A DNA stretch of 64,000 bases from Dimorphilus gyrociliatus (GCA_904063045.1 CAJFCJ010000013.1:602156-666155); one strand, 5' to 3'. Positions 46,178-59,662 are shown, numbered from the stretch's first letter. A program made the numbers and translations. The notes: a model not told the origin generated them from the sequence alone.

Positions 46178-48664
46178 GTTGACTCCCCCGCCCTTGAGAA
46201 ACGAAGCAGTTCTACAGTCGTACGGACAAATAACGCTCTCATCTAAAGCGTCTTCGCCACCAGTTGCAGACGTCGCTCCAACGATAACTTCTTCCAATCA
46301 TCTATCGATGAACAACGTTTAGACGCTTAGATCGCATTCATTTGCAGTGACTTTTTCTATCTGTATTTGGAATAAACGCTAGATTTATTCATTCATTCTT
46401 TCATTCTTTCATTCTATCATATATTTCTTTTTTATTTTGTTTCTCATCTATCATTCATTAATCCATTCGCTCATCCCGCCACTCTTATCTAAAATAGGGA
46501 ACGAATGTCCGCTATATTTTGTTTAAATGAGACGCTTTTTTTATTTGTCGAGTACAATTGAAAGAATTGAAAGTGAGGAAGAAATCGAGTTAGCCGGTGA
46601 CACCCTTCAAATAAATTTGTATGCTAGCGCCATCTGGTCATCTTTAAGGAACTTCCAGCTGGTCTTTGTGGAAAAACACTTGAGAGCTTTATGAAAGCAA
46701 ATGAGAATATCTTTTGAATGACTCTATCACACCAATCGTCACCTTTATTTTCTATACTGTCAATAGATTCAGAGATGGCACATTGAAAAACCTCTGCATT
46801 AAAGATTCCTCTCATTCCTCTTGGGTTTGTATCTTTCTCATATCATTTGATAAAATATCTACCATCTACAATCACCGTTATATTTTATCCTCAAATCGTC
46901 ACCTATTTATGATAATTTTCTTTTCTCTCGCTCCTTATACCCTGTATCCCTCGTTCCTACACTTATCTCATCAGTCACCTACTCTCCCTTACTTTCTCCC
47001 ACCACCCACCTCACTCCCCTCCTCCTCCCTGTCTTATCTCCCTTCTCTATATTTCATATTATAAAATGTTGCTGCTTTTGCTTTATCTTGTGGTTTGTCA
47101 CAGATTTTTTTTGTATCTCTATTCTATTGCGGCCTTATATAAATAGAGAAAAACTAGTTAAGAATTTGAAAGCTTTTCGAAATACAGTAATACTGAAAAG
47201 AGTTTGTCATTGTGTGGAAGATGATAATAATCTCTTCATTGATTCTCGTAGTATTTTGATTAAATCGAGATTAATCTAAAAGGGACGAGAGTAAAATTAA
47301 CCAATTATCATATAAAACAATATAAGGCCTTTATCACTATCACTATACTAATATATATAGCAAGCTTCTCAAACTATCCATTCGCACAGATTTGGAATAG
47401 ATGATATTTCATGTAGACGTTTAATCCAGTCTCCAATGTCTAATCCGTGTGAAAATATCATAAAGACTTAGCAGTTTATAAATTTATGTATTATCGCTTA
47501 TTACAAATATAAATATCACTGTCGATATTCTCCGAATGAGTAGTTATTATCTTACTTTATGTTCTTTCACTGTTGATTAACTACTCCAAGATGTTGTTGA
47601 CAATAATAGATAGGAATTTAATGCGCGCCAATCCGACATTTTTATTGACTTTCACTAGTCATTTGAGAATAGTTAAAAAATCATCTAAATTTCCTAGAAT
47701 ATCAATTCAAACGATTTGGATGTTTCACTATAATATTATAAATTGTCTGAATAAACACTTTTTACCAGTTTCAGTCGTAAAACGTGGAAAGTTTTTCAAC
47801 ACTGTCACGTGTGTTCAACGGACGTTGATGATTGAATTTAAAAAATAAATCGTTTATCAAAATCTTATTATATGTTTTGTTATAATCTATGCTGAATTGT
47901 CTATATAGTTCACTAGCTCTGGTGATGTATAGTTGATGCGCTTGAAAGGAAAGAGCTGAAATTTTATCAGCTGAAGGGGAAGACAAATTTTCCACGTCCT
48001 TTAGCGTTTCTTTAAATTTGTTTTTGGAAATTAGAAATAATTATTATCTTCTCTTTGCTTTAAGAATTTAAAGAAACTATATTGAAAGATTAAAAAGATG
48101 AAAAAAAAAGGAAAAAATTATAAAGACTGGCTTGGTGTTACTTGCACATAATGTTACTAACATTTTTGAAGATAAACTGGAACCAGGTTTTTTTGAAACT
48201 ATGGCGGCAAAAGTAAAATTGATGGGTCCCCGGAAAACATTAATTATGCACTGGCGCTTTGGACGGAGAACACTATCCCACACTCTGACCAAACCAATCA
48301 AATCCATTCGCGCCAGTTGGGCTATTGGTTGTGAACCTTGTGTACCCTTACTCGTCCCAAGTATTTTTTATACTTCATTTGACGGTGTGAAGTTTTTATT
48401 TCCTAGGTAAGCAGTCTTTGATCTTATTTTTGGTCATTTTAACTTTATAAATTATCTTCCAAAATTGGGAGTTGTAAGGTTTTTACCCTAAAAAAGCGCC
48501 ATGTCGTAATGTACAAGCGCCATATTTTTTTGCATAAAAACTTTTTGAATAAATTATCTACTTTCTATTCATTTTGAATTCAAACTAAATCTTTTCCTTA
48601 TTTCATCAGCTTACGAATTTTGCCTCACTGCAGCCTTTATATATCTAATATATATATATAAATT
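46178..48664. other. Intergenic region
   Basis: No supported exon over 2.5 kb. An AGATGGCGC core lies on the minus strand at 46627-46640 (GCGCCATCTGGTCA). Pyrimidine-rich tracts at 46960-47060. The open frame 48132-48410 overlaps promoter elements of the next gene and has no family resemblance. Confidence 0.5.
48194..48330 (+). promoter_or_regulatory. Promoter-like cluster: YY1-type, paired CCAAT and E2F-type sites
   Basis: ATGGCGGCAA (48201-48210), CCAAT at 48294-48298, TTCGCGCC (48307-48314, an E2F consensus) and inverted CCAAT (ATTGG, 48324-48328) lie within 130 bp, about 340 bp upstream of the KEN-box gene. The spacing of two opposed CCAAT boxes around an E2F site is typical of cell-cycle promoters in animals; use here is inference. 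Confidence 0.45.
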
Positions 48665-49563
48665 ATGAAGTTTCCATTTGACTCGAAGACACCGGCAGAG
48701 GTCAATGACTCTGACTCTGAAAATGAATATGATCAGGAGAATGACCCCGACAGACTTTTATTTCGTCAAGATGACGAATATAATCATAGTAACAGAGGAA
48801 ATATACCTCAATTCAACGTTCAGCCCAATGTAGGAGATTTCAGCTATCCGCTGCTCCAACCGATATTGAATTTGAATTTCGCCGCCAACGGAATTAGTGA
48901 ATCCGTTCTTGGCAGAGTTAATGTTCTTGATATTCATTCACCGGCTCCTTTCTTTCCGTATAACGAGAGCGGTGATAGCGATAAGGAAAATTCTGGAGAT
49001 TCACCAGGGCACCGTACACCATCTACTCCGCGAAGTCCTCTAACGCCAATGCAAGTTGAGGTCACCGAATCGACTGACTCTGAGGATGGTAACAATTTCG
49101 TTGTATATCATAAGTGGTTCAGACCAGGTCGTATAACTGTCGATACGGACGATGAATCTGATTATTCAAGTGATGAAGATGACGACGAACCGGAAAGAAT
49201 GACTCCTATTAGAAGTGATGTAAGTTCATAGATATTACTTTATTACAATTATCTCTACATATTAACAATATTTCTATATTTTCAGCTTATTTATCTCAAG
49301 AGAGCCAATTGGTGGAATAGACTAAATCACAATGTTGACGAGGTACCAATCAACAATCAGTATTAATGATGAAGTAATACTTTAATGCAATTAATATACA
49401 TCTTTCACAGGCAACCAAGTTCCCAGTAATTGCTACGAAGAATCTAGTCTCTTTCCTTAGTAGATATGTTCTTACTTCGATGAAACCAGATGTTCCTCAA
49501 CATCGCGATTACGACGAATTCGAGGCTCTGTGCAAAGCTCAATCAAAAGCAAAGAAGAAGTAA
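48665..49563 (+). CDS. Uncharacterised acidic protein with KEN box and clustered SP/TP sites
   Basis: Three exons: 48665-49219, 49286-49342, 49411-49563; 254 aa. No family recognised. Seen: a disordered acidic N-terminus, a KEN box at 107-109 (DSDKENSGD), a run of proline-directed sites at 113-128 (SPGHRTPSTPRSPLTP) with an RxxL at 123-126, a long Asp/Ser/Glu stretch (157-176), then a more ordered C-terminal part with WWNRLNHNVDE and FPVIATKNLVSFLSRYV and a Lys-rich end. KEN and RxxL are APC/C degrons and SP/TP are CDK sites, so with the E2F-like promoter a cell-cycle-regulated protein is plausible. Short linear motifs arise by chance, so function remains open. Confidence 0.75.
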
Positions 49564-50123
49564 GAAGCAAATATTTTTAAAGTTACATTTAGAATTAAAA
49601 ATAATGATGATATGATAACATTCTTATATGTAAAATGAAAAAAACGGTTAATTTTCTCTTATCGTTTCTTATCCGAAAAAAGTCTATTTTGTATTTTTAT
49701 TACTTAAAAAGAGGTGGGTTTTTTTGATTTTTAGTATTTATTTTTTAATGTCAAAGTCAAAAAAGTTTGTCAAGTTTGCAAAAAAAACCTCCCCTCAATC
49801 TAACACGTAAAACTTTATATTATACGATTTTCTATTTTATTGTTTTTTCTATATTTTGTCATTCATGTACGTTTTTCTATCGAAAAAGCAATACATATTT
49901 AAAGTTTAGTGATGCGCTGTGCTTTTATATGTAAAAGTACGCTGTTATGGCTTCTATTTTTATTTTGTATTGTACAAAAAGCAAACAATTAGCGATTAAA
50001 AAAAAAATCAAATAATAACAAAATCCTTTTTAAATGATGTTTGAAAATGGTTTAAAGAGTGAGGATCTATTGAAGAGGTGGTAGTTTTTCAGGATAGACT
50101 TTTGCCTAACAATCGTTTCGCCT
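49564..50123. other. Short convergent intergenic region
   Basis: Facing 3' ends of the KEN-box gene and the protease gene. AT-rich UTR-like sequence without exons. Confidence 0.6.
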
Positions 50124-53100
50124 TTAAACATTAATAATACCAAGAATCCATTTCAAGTAAGTGTTGACTTTTACAAACACGCTTGGACTTCCAGGCTGGG
50201 AACATTTCAAGGAAGACGAGAAGCTAGTCACCCCAGCCAATTCCCACGTGTTGTGCTTACTGGGACACATCAATGGTGAACCGCTATCGCCCTAAATTTA
50301 AATGTAAATATATAATATTGTCGTTAAAAGAAAGTTAAACTTACTAAGCAGGAAGAGATTTTTCCAGATTCGTAGCCACCGCAATAGTATAAAGATGAGT
50401 TGATAAATCCGTTTTTAGTATAAAATAATTCACACTTTTCATTCATCCAAACGTGCATATGAGCTTCTCTCAGCCTAATAGGTTTACTCGATTTCTCTTC
50501 TGCAATTGTCCGACCCCAACCGGCTATAAAGCAATTCTTTCTCCCTTGAAAAACACTATCAATTTTTGGTAAGCAAATTGGCGTAACATTAAGTGGTTTT
50601 TCGGATTCTAATAAGGCTAAATCATTAATAGGAAATTTGTTTCTCTCGTAATTCGGATGAACAATAATACGCTTAACACCTGACTTAAAACTATCAGTCC
50701 TAAATAATGCTGAATTTCCCAATCGTATTTGTATTTGTTTTGGATCGTTGTTACTAACACAATGGGCGGCCGTTAAAACCCAACGATCTTTAACAACGGT
50801 AGCACCACATTTTCTAGTTTTTATTTGCAAATGGGCAGACCAGGGCCAAGCGTTAGTTTCGCTTTCAAAACTTCCAATGATATAGGAGGCAATTTGGTTT
50901 TCCTTTGTCGATTTCCTTCCACACGAAGATTGTAAATCTCGTCTGCAGTCTAACGTAATAACTTTATTGTAGGGGCAATATGGCGTTTCTATGAGTATTC
51001 CTTGCATATATTTAGTAGATATAGCTGAAAAGTTTTGTACATTGGTACCAGCTAAATACTGTTGAAGCATAAGGAAACGTTTTATTTCTCCTTTATATTC
51101 CATAAACTTCATTGATCGATATATTCTAATTGAATAGAGAGATATTATTAAATGAAACTCGCTTAAATTATAGAAATATGTATGATTATTACCCTCCAAC
51201 TTGAGCGCAGGCAACTTCGCCAAAAGCTGCCGACCATCCTTCCGAGCAAACTGGTAGTGGCTCAGGTTTTTCGTACATTAGTGTATTGTTCCTATCTAAT
51301 AACGCGCATTCGGATTCGTCCGAACTGTCGTCGCAATCGTCAGTTCCGTCGCATCGTTGCGATATAGCTATACAAAATCCAGTTGAGCATTTCCATTGAT
51401 ATTTATCGCATTCCTTTATTGTACAATTCCTTTCATCGTCTAAGCAATCGTAAAAACCATCGCATCTCTGTTCCAAAGGTATACACTTTCCGTCGGAACA
51501 AGTAAATTCATCTTCTCCGCAAGCTATAATATAACAAAAGAATAATTTCATATATTCCAGTCTATTTATTCATCTCCAACTACTTACGACACTTTTCCTC
51601 GTCGCTTAAGTCTTTATATCCACAATCGTAATCTCCGTTACAGACAAGTCGCTTATCAATACATTTCATACTATTTTCACATTGATATTCGTTTGGTTGG
51701 CAATCTGTAAAAATTAAATTTTTTATGTTTGTTTGTCCAACAAATAAGAAATAATACTAATACAAACAATGGCAAATAGTTCTATTTAGAGATCTTCTTT
51801 TGCATTCAATAATTTTATCGTTTAAACTCCAACAAGCCGTTCCATTCTTATAAAATTCATATTTGAAAAGAGAACTAGTAGCCGACTGATAAACGACTAA
51901 TTCACCAATAATTTTATGCAATTTAAATAAACCCTCAATTGTAACTGGTTCTTTAATTCGTATTGCACTGCAAGCTTTATGAATAGAAAATTAAAATAAA
52001 AGTTAATAAAATTTAATGGAATAGAGGTTTAATTATTTTTATTATTACTTACGTGTTTTACAATGATACTCATCACTTTTATCATAACAATTGATAATGG
52101 AATCGCATATTTGTTTCCTAGGTATGCATTCGTGAAAATGAGTACATTGCCAGTAGTTGTCAGGACAGGCTTTTTTAACATTTTTACAACTTTTACCAGT
52201 ATAGACAAAGGTTTCAATTAATTCAATTCTCTTAATTATTCCGAATGAGCCAGCTTCTAATTCGAATCTGTTCTTTTTATCATTTATTTCTATATAGGCG
52301 TGATTAATAGCGTTTCCTTTATCTCCTTTAACGCTCCATAGGGTCTTCTTCTCGAAATTGTTTAATTTCAAATAAGCACTTCCGTCTAATAAATAAGTTA
52401 TTCTTAAACAAGAATTTTTCGATTTAAAATTAAAATAGGGTGACAGCAGATAAGCTTTTTGACCAGAAATTGACCATGCCAACTTTGAATTGACTAATAA
52501 TTTCTCTAAACCAGTCTCAGGATCAAATTGGGAATTCCATGTAAGAAGACCGGGCTTAGGTACATAACCGCATAAATCTTTATCCGTAAAATCGCACGCT
52601 AACGATTCCATTTGCTTTATTGGACAATATCCAGGTAGTAATGAAATTTCATCAATACTAATATCTCCTCTTATTCCATGACCTCTTAGGACGACAAATA
52701 ATATTCTACATTGATCATTTACTTGGTGAGTAACATTATCCATAAACAATTTCCATTCATTTCCAAAATTACCCGTAATTCTCAATAAAATATTTGTTTT
52801 TTTATGGCAATCCAATTTAACTAATAATTTACCAATATGATCACCATAAACGTGATAATTAAATCTTAAACAATAATTCTCTTGTATTGGTTTATAAAAA
52901 GAGGATACGAGTTTAGTCTCGTCGTTAAATGAGCCGAGAGACGCTTCTGTATAGACAAAAGGGTCTGGACATTTTAAACTAGATCCAGTAGGAGCACCAG
53001 TATGCGATGAGGGAGTACCCACATTCGACCACTTCCAAGTGAATTTATCATTCGATATAATGGTATAACCACAAATGGAAGGTTGATTGAATGAACAGTT

Positions 53101-54095
53101 AACAGCTGTTGAATATATAGTGAAAGCAATCATAAATGAGAAATACAGTATTATAAAGTTTATAAAATATTCAACACTAACAACTAAATTCTTCAGGAAG
53201 AGGTTTACGTTTAGTATAAATATCTTTAACTATTTGAATATCTATAAAGAATAAATGATTATTAAATAATATTATATTGTTATATAAAATAAGGATAATA
53301 TTACCTTCGCAAACAACTTCGAGATTAATAGTATTCCTCCATTGCTTTTTTATCGAATTATATATAGACCAATTACCCATAACGAGATGAGGATATTTGG
53401 CGGAATGTTTTATAACTACACTAGATCTCCTTACTCCTATCTAAAAAAAATAATAATAATATAGACGCCTTAATTCTTAGAATATTCTATAAACAACAAA
53501 CCTTTTGACCAACGACCCATTTGTTTGGAGATAGATGATAAATAAACCAAGTAGCATTGTGATGTTTATAAGCCGGTCTATGATGAGATGATATAAACGG
53601 TATTTTAATATAGAGTCCTTCTCTCTCATTTATTTCATTTTCATTAAATTTTAATGATATTCTTGTACACGGCTGCTCTTCCGCATTTATCGACACATTC
53701 TTACCATTTTGAAAAGATATTGTACAGCCTTCAATTTGGAAGTCATGTAGAGTTTTGAAAAATCTCGGTGCTAAAACAATCAACAATAAGATTTATATAA
53801 ATGAAATCGTTGTCATCAATGATTATCGATATACTTACGATGAAGACGTAGGAGGTAGAAAAAGCTGAGCAGAAAACCAAAACAAATCAATGTGAAAAAT
53901 GTTTTTAGTAAGCACAAGAGACGGTTTTTTCCTTTTAATAGTATCATAGCATGAGCTTAAAAATCTCTTCCTCCCATCCCAGTTTAATACACTTGATTTA
54001 CAGGTCTCGATCTCTGTACCACTAAAATCAGCCTTGCTTTTTCTAGCAAAAATAAAAATACCAATATAATAAACAGGTAGGAATGCAATATTCAT
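50124..54095 (-). CDS. Secreted mosaic serine protease (MAM, LDLa, SRCR-like, peptidase S1)
   Basis: Ten exons: 53839-54095, 53502-53763, 53305-53440, 53185-53241, 52053-53105, 51768-51974, 51588-51704, 51193-51523, 50345-51125, 50124-50291; 1122 aa. Domain order recalls enteropeptidase. Seen: signal-peptide-like start [16 protein letters not shown], an unassigned region to about 235, MAM-like domains ([11 protein letters not shown], then [13 protein letters not shown]), one LDLa (about 565-590), a further short domain, three LDLa modules ([24 protein letters not shown]) with the calcium-binding D..SDE pattern, an SRCR-like piece ([15 protein letters not shown]) and the S1 domain. The catalytic triad is complete: H928 (LTAAHC), D975 (NDLALLE), S1070 (GDSGSP). 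Odd: the activation bond is Tyr888-Ile889 (ASY|IIGS) rather than Arg/Lys-Ile, and the S1-pocket residue (chymotrypsin 189) is Ser1064. Some donors are weak (GTTTGT, GTTGTT) but phases agree throughout. Confidence 0.9.
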
Positions 54096-54702
54096 TTAAC
54101 CTTGTTAGGAGTGATAAGAAAATTGACAAAGCTAGATTATTTTAGTCGGTTGATAACACGAACCTTTAATTTAAACAATCTGGCTATGCTTTTTTTACCA
54201 TTTTTTCTCGTAACAGATCTGTAATTTTCAATGATACTATTTTAAATCGAAATTTTACAAGCTATAAATTTTTTATTACTGGAGAGGAGTAAAAACGGGC
54301 GGGTTATACCATTGAATGTCAAGGTTTAATTAATAATGTCGGATTTTATACTATCCGCTAACGGTGTCCACGAATGGCGCTATTCCTAAAAGCGTTCGAA
54401 ATTATTAAAAAAATTATTACTCTTTTTGAGCATTTATTAAACAAATAAAGAAATGTAGAATTCCATTATATGAATATTATTATCATTACAGCAAAAAAAG
54501 AGATAAAAAATTAGTTGATAATAAATTATTAAGACTGGAATGTTTATCAACTAATAAATACATATATGTAGATGGTATAGCGTGATCGCTCCTATTGCAG
54601 GAGTCTTTCATATACTAATTTCTAATATTTTTGGTTGAAAAATCAAATTTAAGATTTCAAATTCCAATATAATCGATTGATAAAATATAACTGAATCTTA
54701 AT
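54096..54702. other. Divergent promoter region between protease and PGAP6
   Basis: About 600 bp between two divergently transcribed genes, so it should hold both promoters. No clear TATA box or exon. Confidence 0.5.
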
Positions 54703-57482
54703 ATGTTTAAATTATCAAGTGTTACTGTTTTAGCTGGCTGGTCGGTCCTACAATGCATAAATTGTGGTGAGTAGAACGGTTTCTTTTTACGTTTCCTGTA
54801 CAGTTTATTAATTAATCCCTTCAACAGAATATATTAGTATTGTACGCTCAGTAAATATTCCATCTTTCCAAAGGCTAAATAATGCCGAAAAATTATTTCT
54901 CAAAATACTAGAAGGATGCGAGAATAGTTCTCTCTTTCTTCGAGTTGTTAGATCGTCTGAAAAATGTCCAGCGGATGATGTCAAATTGTAATCTCTTTTA
55001 ACGATTATAAGATATCTTAAATTAAACGTTAAAATTTTAATATTATTATCCTACAGTTATTTAAAATGGCGATCTTTTCCTGTAATCAACCCCAAGAATG
55101 ATAGTACACTCTACCCACCGGAAGTGATTGGTATTAATGAGAATACAGTACAAATAAATTTAAAACCTGGAGGAAATGTAGTACAATATAATTTCCGTCC
55201 ATCTTCAGGCGACTATTTTGGAATGGTGATGCTTATGAATAAAAGAAACGTGATAAAAAAGGTAAATAACAATATGGACGTTACGATAACGACATCATTT
55301 TAACTTTTACATTAAAAACACACAGATAACGAGCATTAAATGCACTTATACACTTTATTTAATGCTTAATATTCATTTAATACCGTCTATTAATCAAATT
55401 GGTACAAATACAAAACAATCAATAACGTTAGCACCGAAGACCGATACCATATTTTACAAGTAATATTATTTATTATTGGTTTTTATTTTTACCTTTTATT
55501 GCCTTGACCTAAATAGTTATCAATTTATTTTTTCATAGGTTTCACACCGATATAGCAATAGTACAATATACGATTAGTCTATGGAATTGTAAAGTTAATG
55601 GTACCCTTGTTAAAAATTGCCCAATTATAATATCAGCAGCGGCAAATCGTATACCATCTCGTTTAGAGGGTAAAAACTGCACAAACTACGACAAATGTAC
55701 ATCAACTATTTATTCACCGTTTGCTAATAGTTGGCATTATGTTGCTTTATCAAAATCTATTACAAACAATTCAACTGTAATAGAAGCTAATGTTCGGATT
55801 GAACCTCTAGGTAGTATAATTACATAGAGAATAAAGTATGTTGTCTTTATCGGGTTGTTTTTCTAAATGAGGAAGATTGCTTCGAACCATTACCAAAACC
55901 ATCGCCAAGCAGTAATTTCCCAATAGATGTTCGTCTTAACGCAACTACTAGTGAAGATGCTCTAGTTTCTAACGAAGCGTTATCAACTTCGAATAGGTCT
56001 ATTATTAATTATTGTCCGAAATTTGGTAGGAGTTGGAAAAAAAGGAATCACTTCTATATCACTGACGGTCCTATATTAACATTTCTATTGAGTGTAAAAC
56101 GATATCTACAAGATGGAGGTTATTTATACTTTCGTACAAAATTGATTGAAACAAAGGTAAACAATATAAAAGTTAAAATTTGTAAATAAATATTCATTGG
56201 AACGTTTACTCTATACAGCTGATAAATGGAACTGAATCCGTTAATGTTATTCTTTGCGTTCAACCAAACGAGATGCCTATTAAGAATAAAGAAATAAACT
56301 GCAAAAAATATAGCTACAATGTAAACGAAACTGAAATCTTTCAAGTTTTGCCCTATCCGCAATACGGTATATGGTATTTTTCCATTTCTATACAATGCTT
56401 CGATTCTAACGGCTATAGGTAAGAATTGATATTCTTTATTTATCACTGTCTTGTGTATATTATATATGAATATGAATGACTTATTTGCATATTCATTTTC
56501 TTTTTACACAGAGGTGAATGTAACGGAAGTTATGCTGTCCTCGAATTGTCTAAAAAAGCCGAGTATAAGGAATGCTATCAAAATTGTAATAACCATGGAA
56601 AATGCCTAAACTTTATTAACGATATACAACAAACAACTCAATGCCAATGCGATTCTGGACGGTTTGGTTATGTTTGTCAAAATGGTCTAAAAACTAAAGA
56701 TTCTGTTCAAATACTTTATACTTTACTACTTGTATTGACGAATCTTTTCTTTATACCATCTATAATACTAGCCTTAAAATTCCGCTTATTTCCTGCGGCT
56801 ATTATCTATTTTCTCAACATGTTCTTCTCGGCTTTCTATCATGCGTGCGATATGGATCACTGGTCAAAATATAAATTTTGTTTAATGCAGTACTCTGTAT
56901 TAAGTTTTGGAGATTTTTATTGTTCTATTTGGTCGTTTTGGATAACTTTAATGAGTGTATCCGAACTGAAGAATAGTATAATATTACCAATTAATTCGGC
57001 TGCAGCTATTCTTCTAGCTGTGGGTGTTCAATGGAATATGCACGGTTTCCTAACATACATTATACCAATCTCTCTGGGAGGTATTATTGTTCTTTTAGCA
57101 TGGGTAAGTTTTTTTTTTTAGACGCCTTCAATTTTCCTAAACCATTGTTGTCTTTTAGATTATCGCCGGATATAGGCAGAAGAAATGCTATCCCGGATGT
57201 AAGAGAGGGCTATTTATGCTACCTGGTATAATTCTAGCTGGAGTTGGGTTATGTGTTTATGCATTTGTAGAAACAGACGACAACTATCCGTTTACGCATA
57301 GCTCATGGCATGTTTGTATGGCTCTGTCAATTATTTTCCTACTCCCAAGACGTCCTAGGGAAAATACTAATCGGCAAATCGATTGTCTAGATCTGTTTAA
57401 ATTCCCAAATAAAAGCCACAATTACACCTTCCCTCAAATGGACAATCTAAGTAACGACGTTCCACTGGTAGTCGACACTTAA
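54703..57482 (+). CDS. PGAP6: PGAP6/TMEM8-family CREST membrane hydrolase
   Basis: Nine exons: 54703-54766, 54828-54987, 55057-55261, 55326-55459, 55539-55810, 55876-56156, 56219-56418, 56512-57103, 57159-57482; 743 aa (human PGAP6 771). PGAP6 is a phospholipase A2 acting on GPI anchors and sheds GPI proteins such as CRIPTO. Seen: signal peptide (MFKLSSVTVLAGWSVLQC), a Cys-containing extracellular part with many sequons, an EGF-like module (CYQNCNNHGKC ... CQCDSGRFGYVC, about 460-495), then seven hydrophobic segments. CREST-superfamily metal-site residues are present: FYHACD (H549, D552), SFGDF (D573) and HSSWH (H683, H687). Introns are 55-93 bp. The acceptor of exon 6 was set at GAGGAAG (55875) because only that keeps the frame. 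Confidence 0.93.
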
Positions 57483-58605
57483 AAGGATTTCATGTTGAAC
57501 AATAACAATAGAAACATTGAGAATCAATCAAAGTTTGTGCCATATTAAAGGAGTTTACATAATTTTCTTTATTAATTTCCTATATTACTATTACCGATTG
57601 TTCATTTTAAGAAAGTTTATGTCTCAATTATACAATTTTCCTTTAGCTGAGCAGTTATTTATTAGTTGTTACAAGAAGAAGAAAAAAAAGGATGCTTACC
57701 TTTATATTTAATAACAGAAATTAATTACGCTTTTGCGACTTCTCTTTCCAATTTTCTAATGAATCCTGATGGATTTTATATTAGATTAAAGTTTCTGTGT
57801 TTTGTTGTTCTTTGTTGATTTTTTTTCAAGTTTATATTTGTAGATTTGTTTTAAAATACAAAGAGCACTTAACTTAATGAATCAATAGACATATATCTTT
57901 ACATCTATTACGATAGATTAAATCAAACTTGTAGTAATTTATTACAATATTTAAATTAGATAGTCAAAATATATACTGTACATTTAATATTATTTATACA
58001 ATAAAGTTTATATAGATAAAATTGCAAGTAACCTTTATCTAGACGGTCTGTTTTCCAATCTCTCTCTCTCTCTCTGTCTTTTTTTCCATAAAGTATGAAA
58101 GAAAGCAACTTACAATTGAAAAGCACAGCGACCACTATCGGACCATGACTTCTTTGTATAAATTAACATGTCTAATTCTTAGTAAAAATGCTCATTTTAT
58201 CTAATAATTCTGTTTAATTCTTCATTCTTATTGCATAAATACTATACAGAACACGAATAATGTTATTATTAAAATTTTTTCTTAAATGTTTCCTTTCAAT
58301 TCGAATATAAAAAATATCTTTTATATAAACGTAAATTGATATAGATAACTTATTTTTTTTAAGTGAAAGTCCAAATTTATTGATTAATACATCTTTTTTA
58401 ATGGATATATTTGATTAGACGGAAAGATAAATGCTATTTTCCATGTTTTTTATGATCTTTAACGTTTACTGAAATTCTTTTTTTTATGGGTGGTTTCCCC
58501 CTCCCCTCTCCATTATTGAGTAGTAATCAATTTAATATTGTATTTAAGGAACTAATATCAATACTTCTCTTTGTTTTTTAATGATATTTAGCCTATTGAT
58601 AGAAT

Positions 58606-58619
58606 CCACTAGATGGCGC
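58606..58619 (+). promoter_or_regulatory. CTCF-consensus-like motif
   Basis: CCACTAGATGGCGC fits the animal CTCF core CCASYAGRKGGCRS at every position. It lies between PGAP6 and the ankyrin gene. Binding is inferred, not shown. Confidence 0.45.
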
Positions 58620-59560
58620 TTACTTAAGAATTAAAGTTTTTTGTTTAAATAATGATAGTTTAGTTATCAACGGTCGTAAAACGTTATTTGACTCTAATAA
58701 GACATTTTATTACCATAAAGTGGTCATTGTCTAACCTTATTTATAACTAATTCTGCCATTTATACCCATATTCGTTGTCTTTTAAAAATCATTCCACCCT
58801 TCTAAATAGCATCTTTAATAGGACATTACAGTTAAAGACATTAAGATATATACGAAAACAAAAAGAACAAAAAACTACCAACTCTCCTATTCCCAATTAA
58901 ACTTTTAATTCTACAAAATAAACATCATTCTTAAAATTAAATATATAAAAGAAACTATTCGAAATAGAGAGAAAGAGTAGAAAGTATTATTTTAATAAAT
59001 AACAATAGTCTTGTTATTGTTTATAATCTTTTTCATTAATAGAACAACCTATTAATTATTTTCGATTGGATTATAAAGTTTACATTTTTTTGATTGTTTT
59101 TGTTATTCTGTCTTTTAAATATTTACAATAATAAGTTTTTTTTTACATATTTATAAATATAACGTACAAGGCGATAGTATTTAAAAGATTTGAATATTTT
59201 GAAAATGATCTTTTGTATTTAACTTTAATGATCTCTATTGTTTTATGGGGTTTTTTCTAGCATTTAATAAGGTCGAATATGTACAATTCAATAACGGTGA
59301 ATTTGTACACTTTAAATTAGAACGTTTTACACATGTAATTCAGATGGCGCTGTTGTTCCTTATGTATAAAATCTTATCATTATAAGTATTGAATAAAAAT
59401 GAATAATCAATTTGTTTTATTTTATTAGACTATAGTAATTTTGAACTTATTTATAAAAAGTTGCAATAATTTAAAAAGAGTATTTTCAATATATGCACTC
59501 ACTGCAGCAGAACTTATGAAGTACTTACTCACCTGCTTGTGAGCGCCATTTTGCCGATGA

Positions 59561-59568
59561 TATATAAA
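59561..59568 (+). promoter_or_regulatory. TATA box of the ankyrin-repeat gene
   Basis: TATATAAA followed by GC-richer sequence (GCGTGACGAG), about 100 bp upstream of the ATG at 59663. Confidence 0.5.
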
Positions 59569-59662
59569 GCGTGACGAGTGCGAACTCTAGTTGTATTTTT
59601 AAAAGCCGTTGTTAGTAATCTAAAATCGCTCGGCTTGCACCTGGGTTGTTACGTTTTAATTA

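Larger units (their letters stand above)
57483..59662. other. Intergenic region with CTCF-like motif and promoter of the ankyrin gene
   Basis: No exon supported over 2.2 kb. It contains CCACTAGATGGCGC (58606-58619), AGATGGCGC (59342-59350), a GAGCGCCATTTT element (59541-59552) and a TATA box at 59561-59568. Confidence 0.5.

Noticed and set aside
48132-48410. 92-aa open frame upstream of the KEN-box gene
   Set aside because: Overlaps CCAAT and E2F elements, has no family resemblance and no splice partner; better read as promoter.
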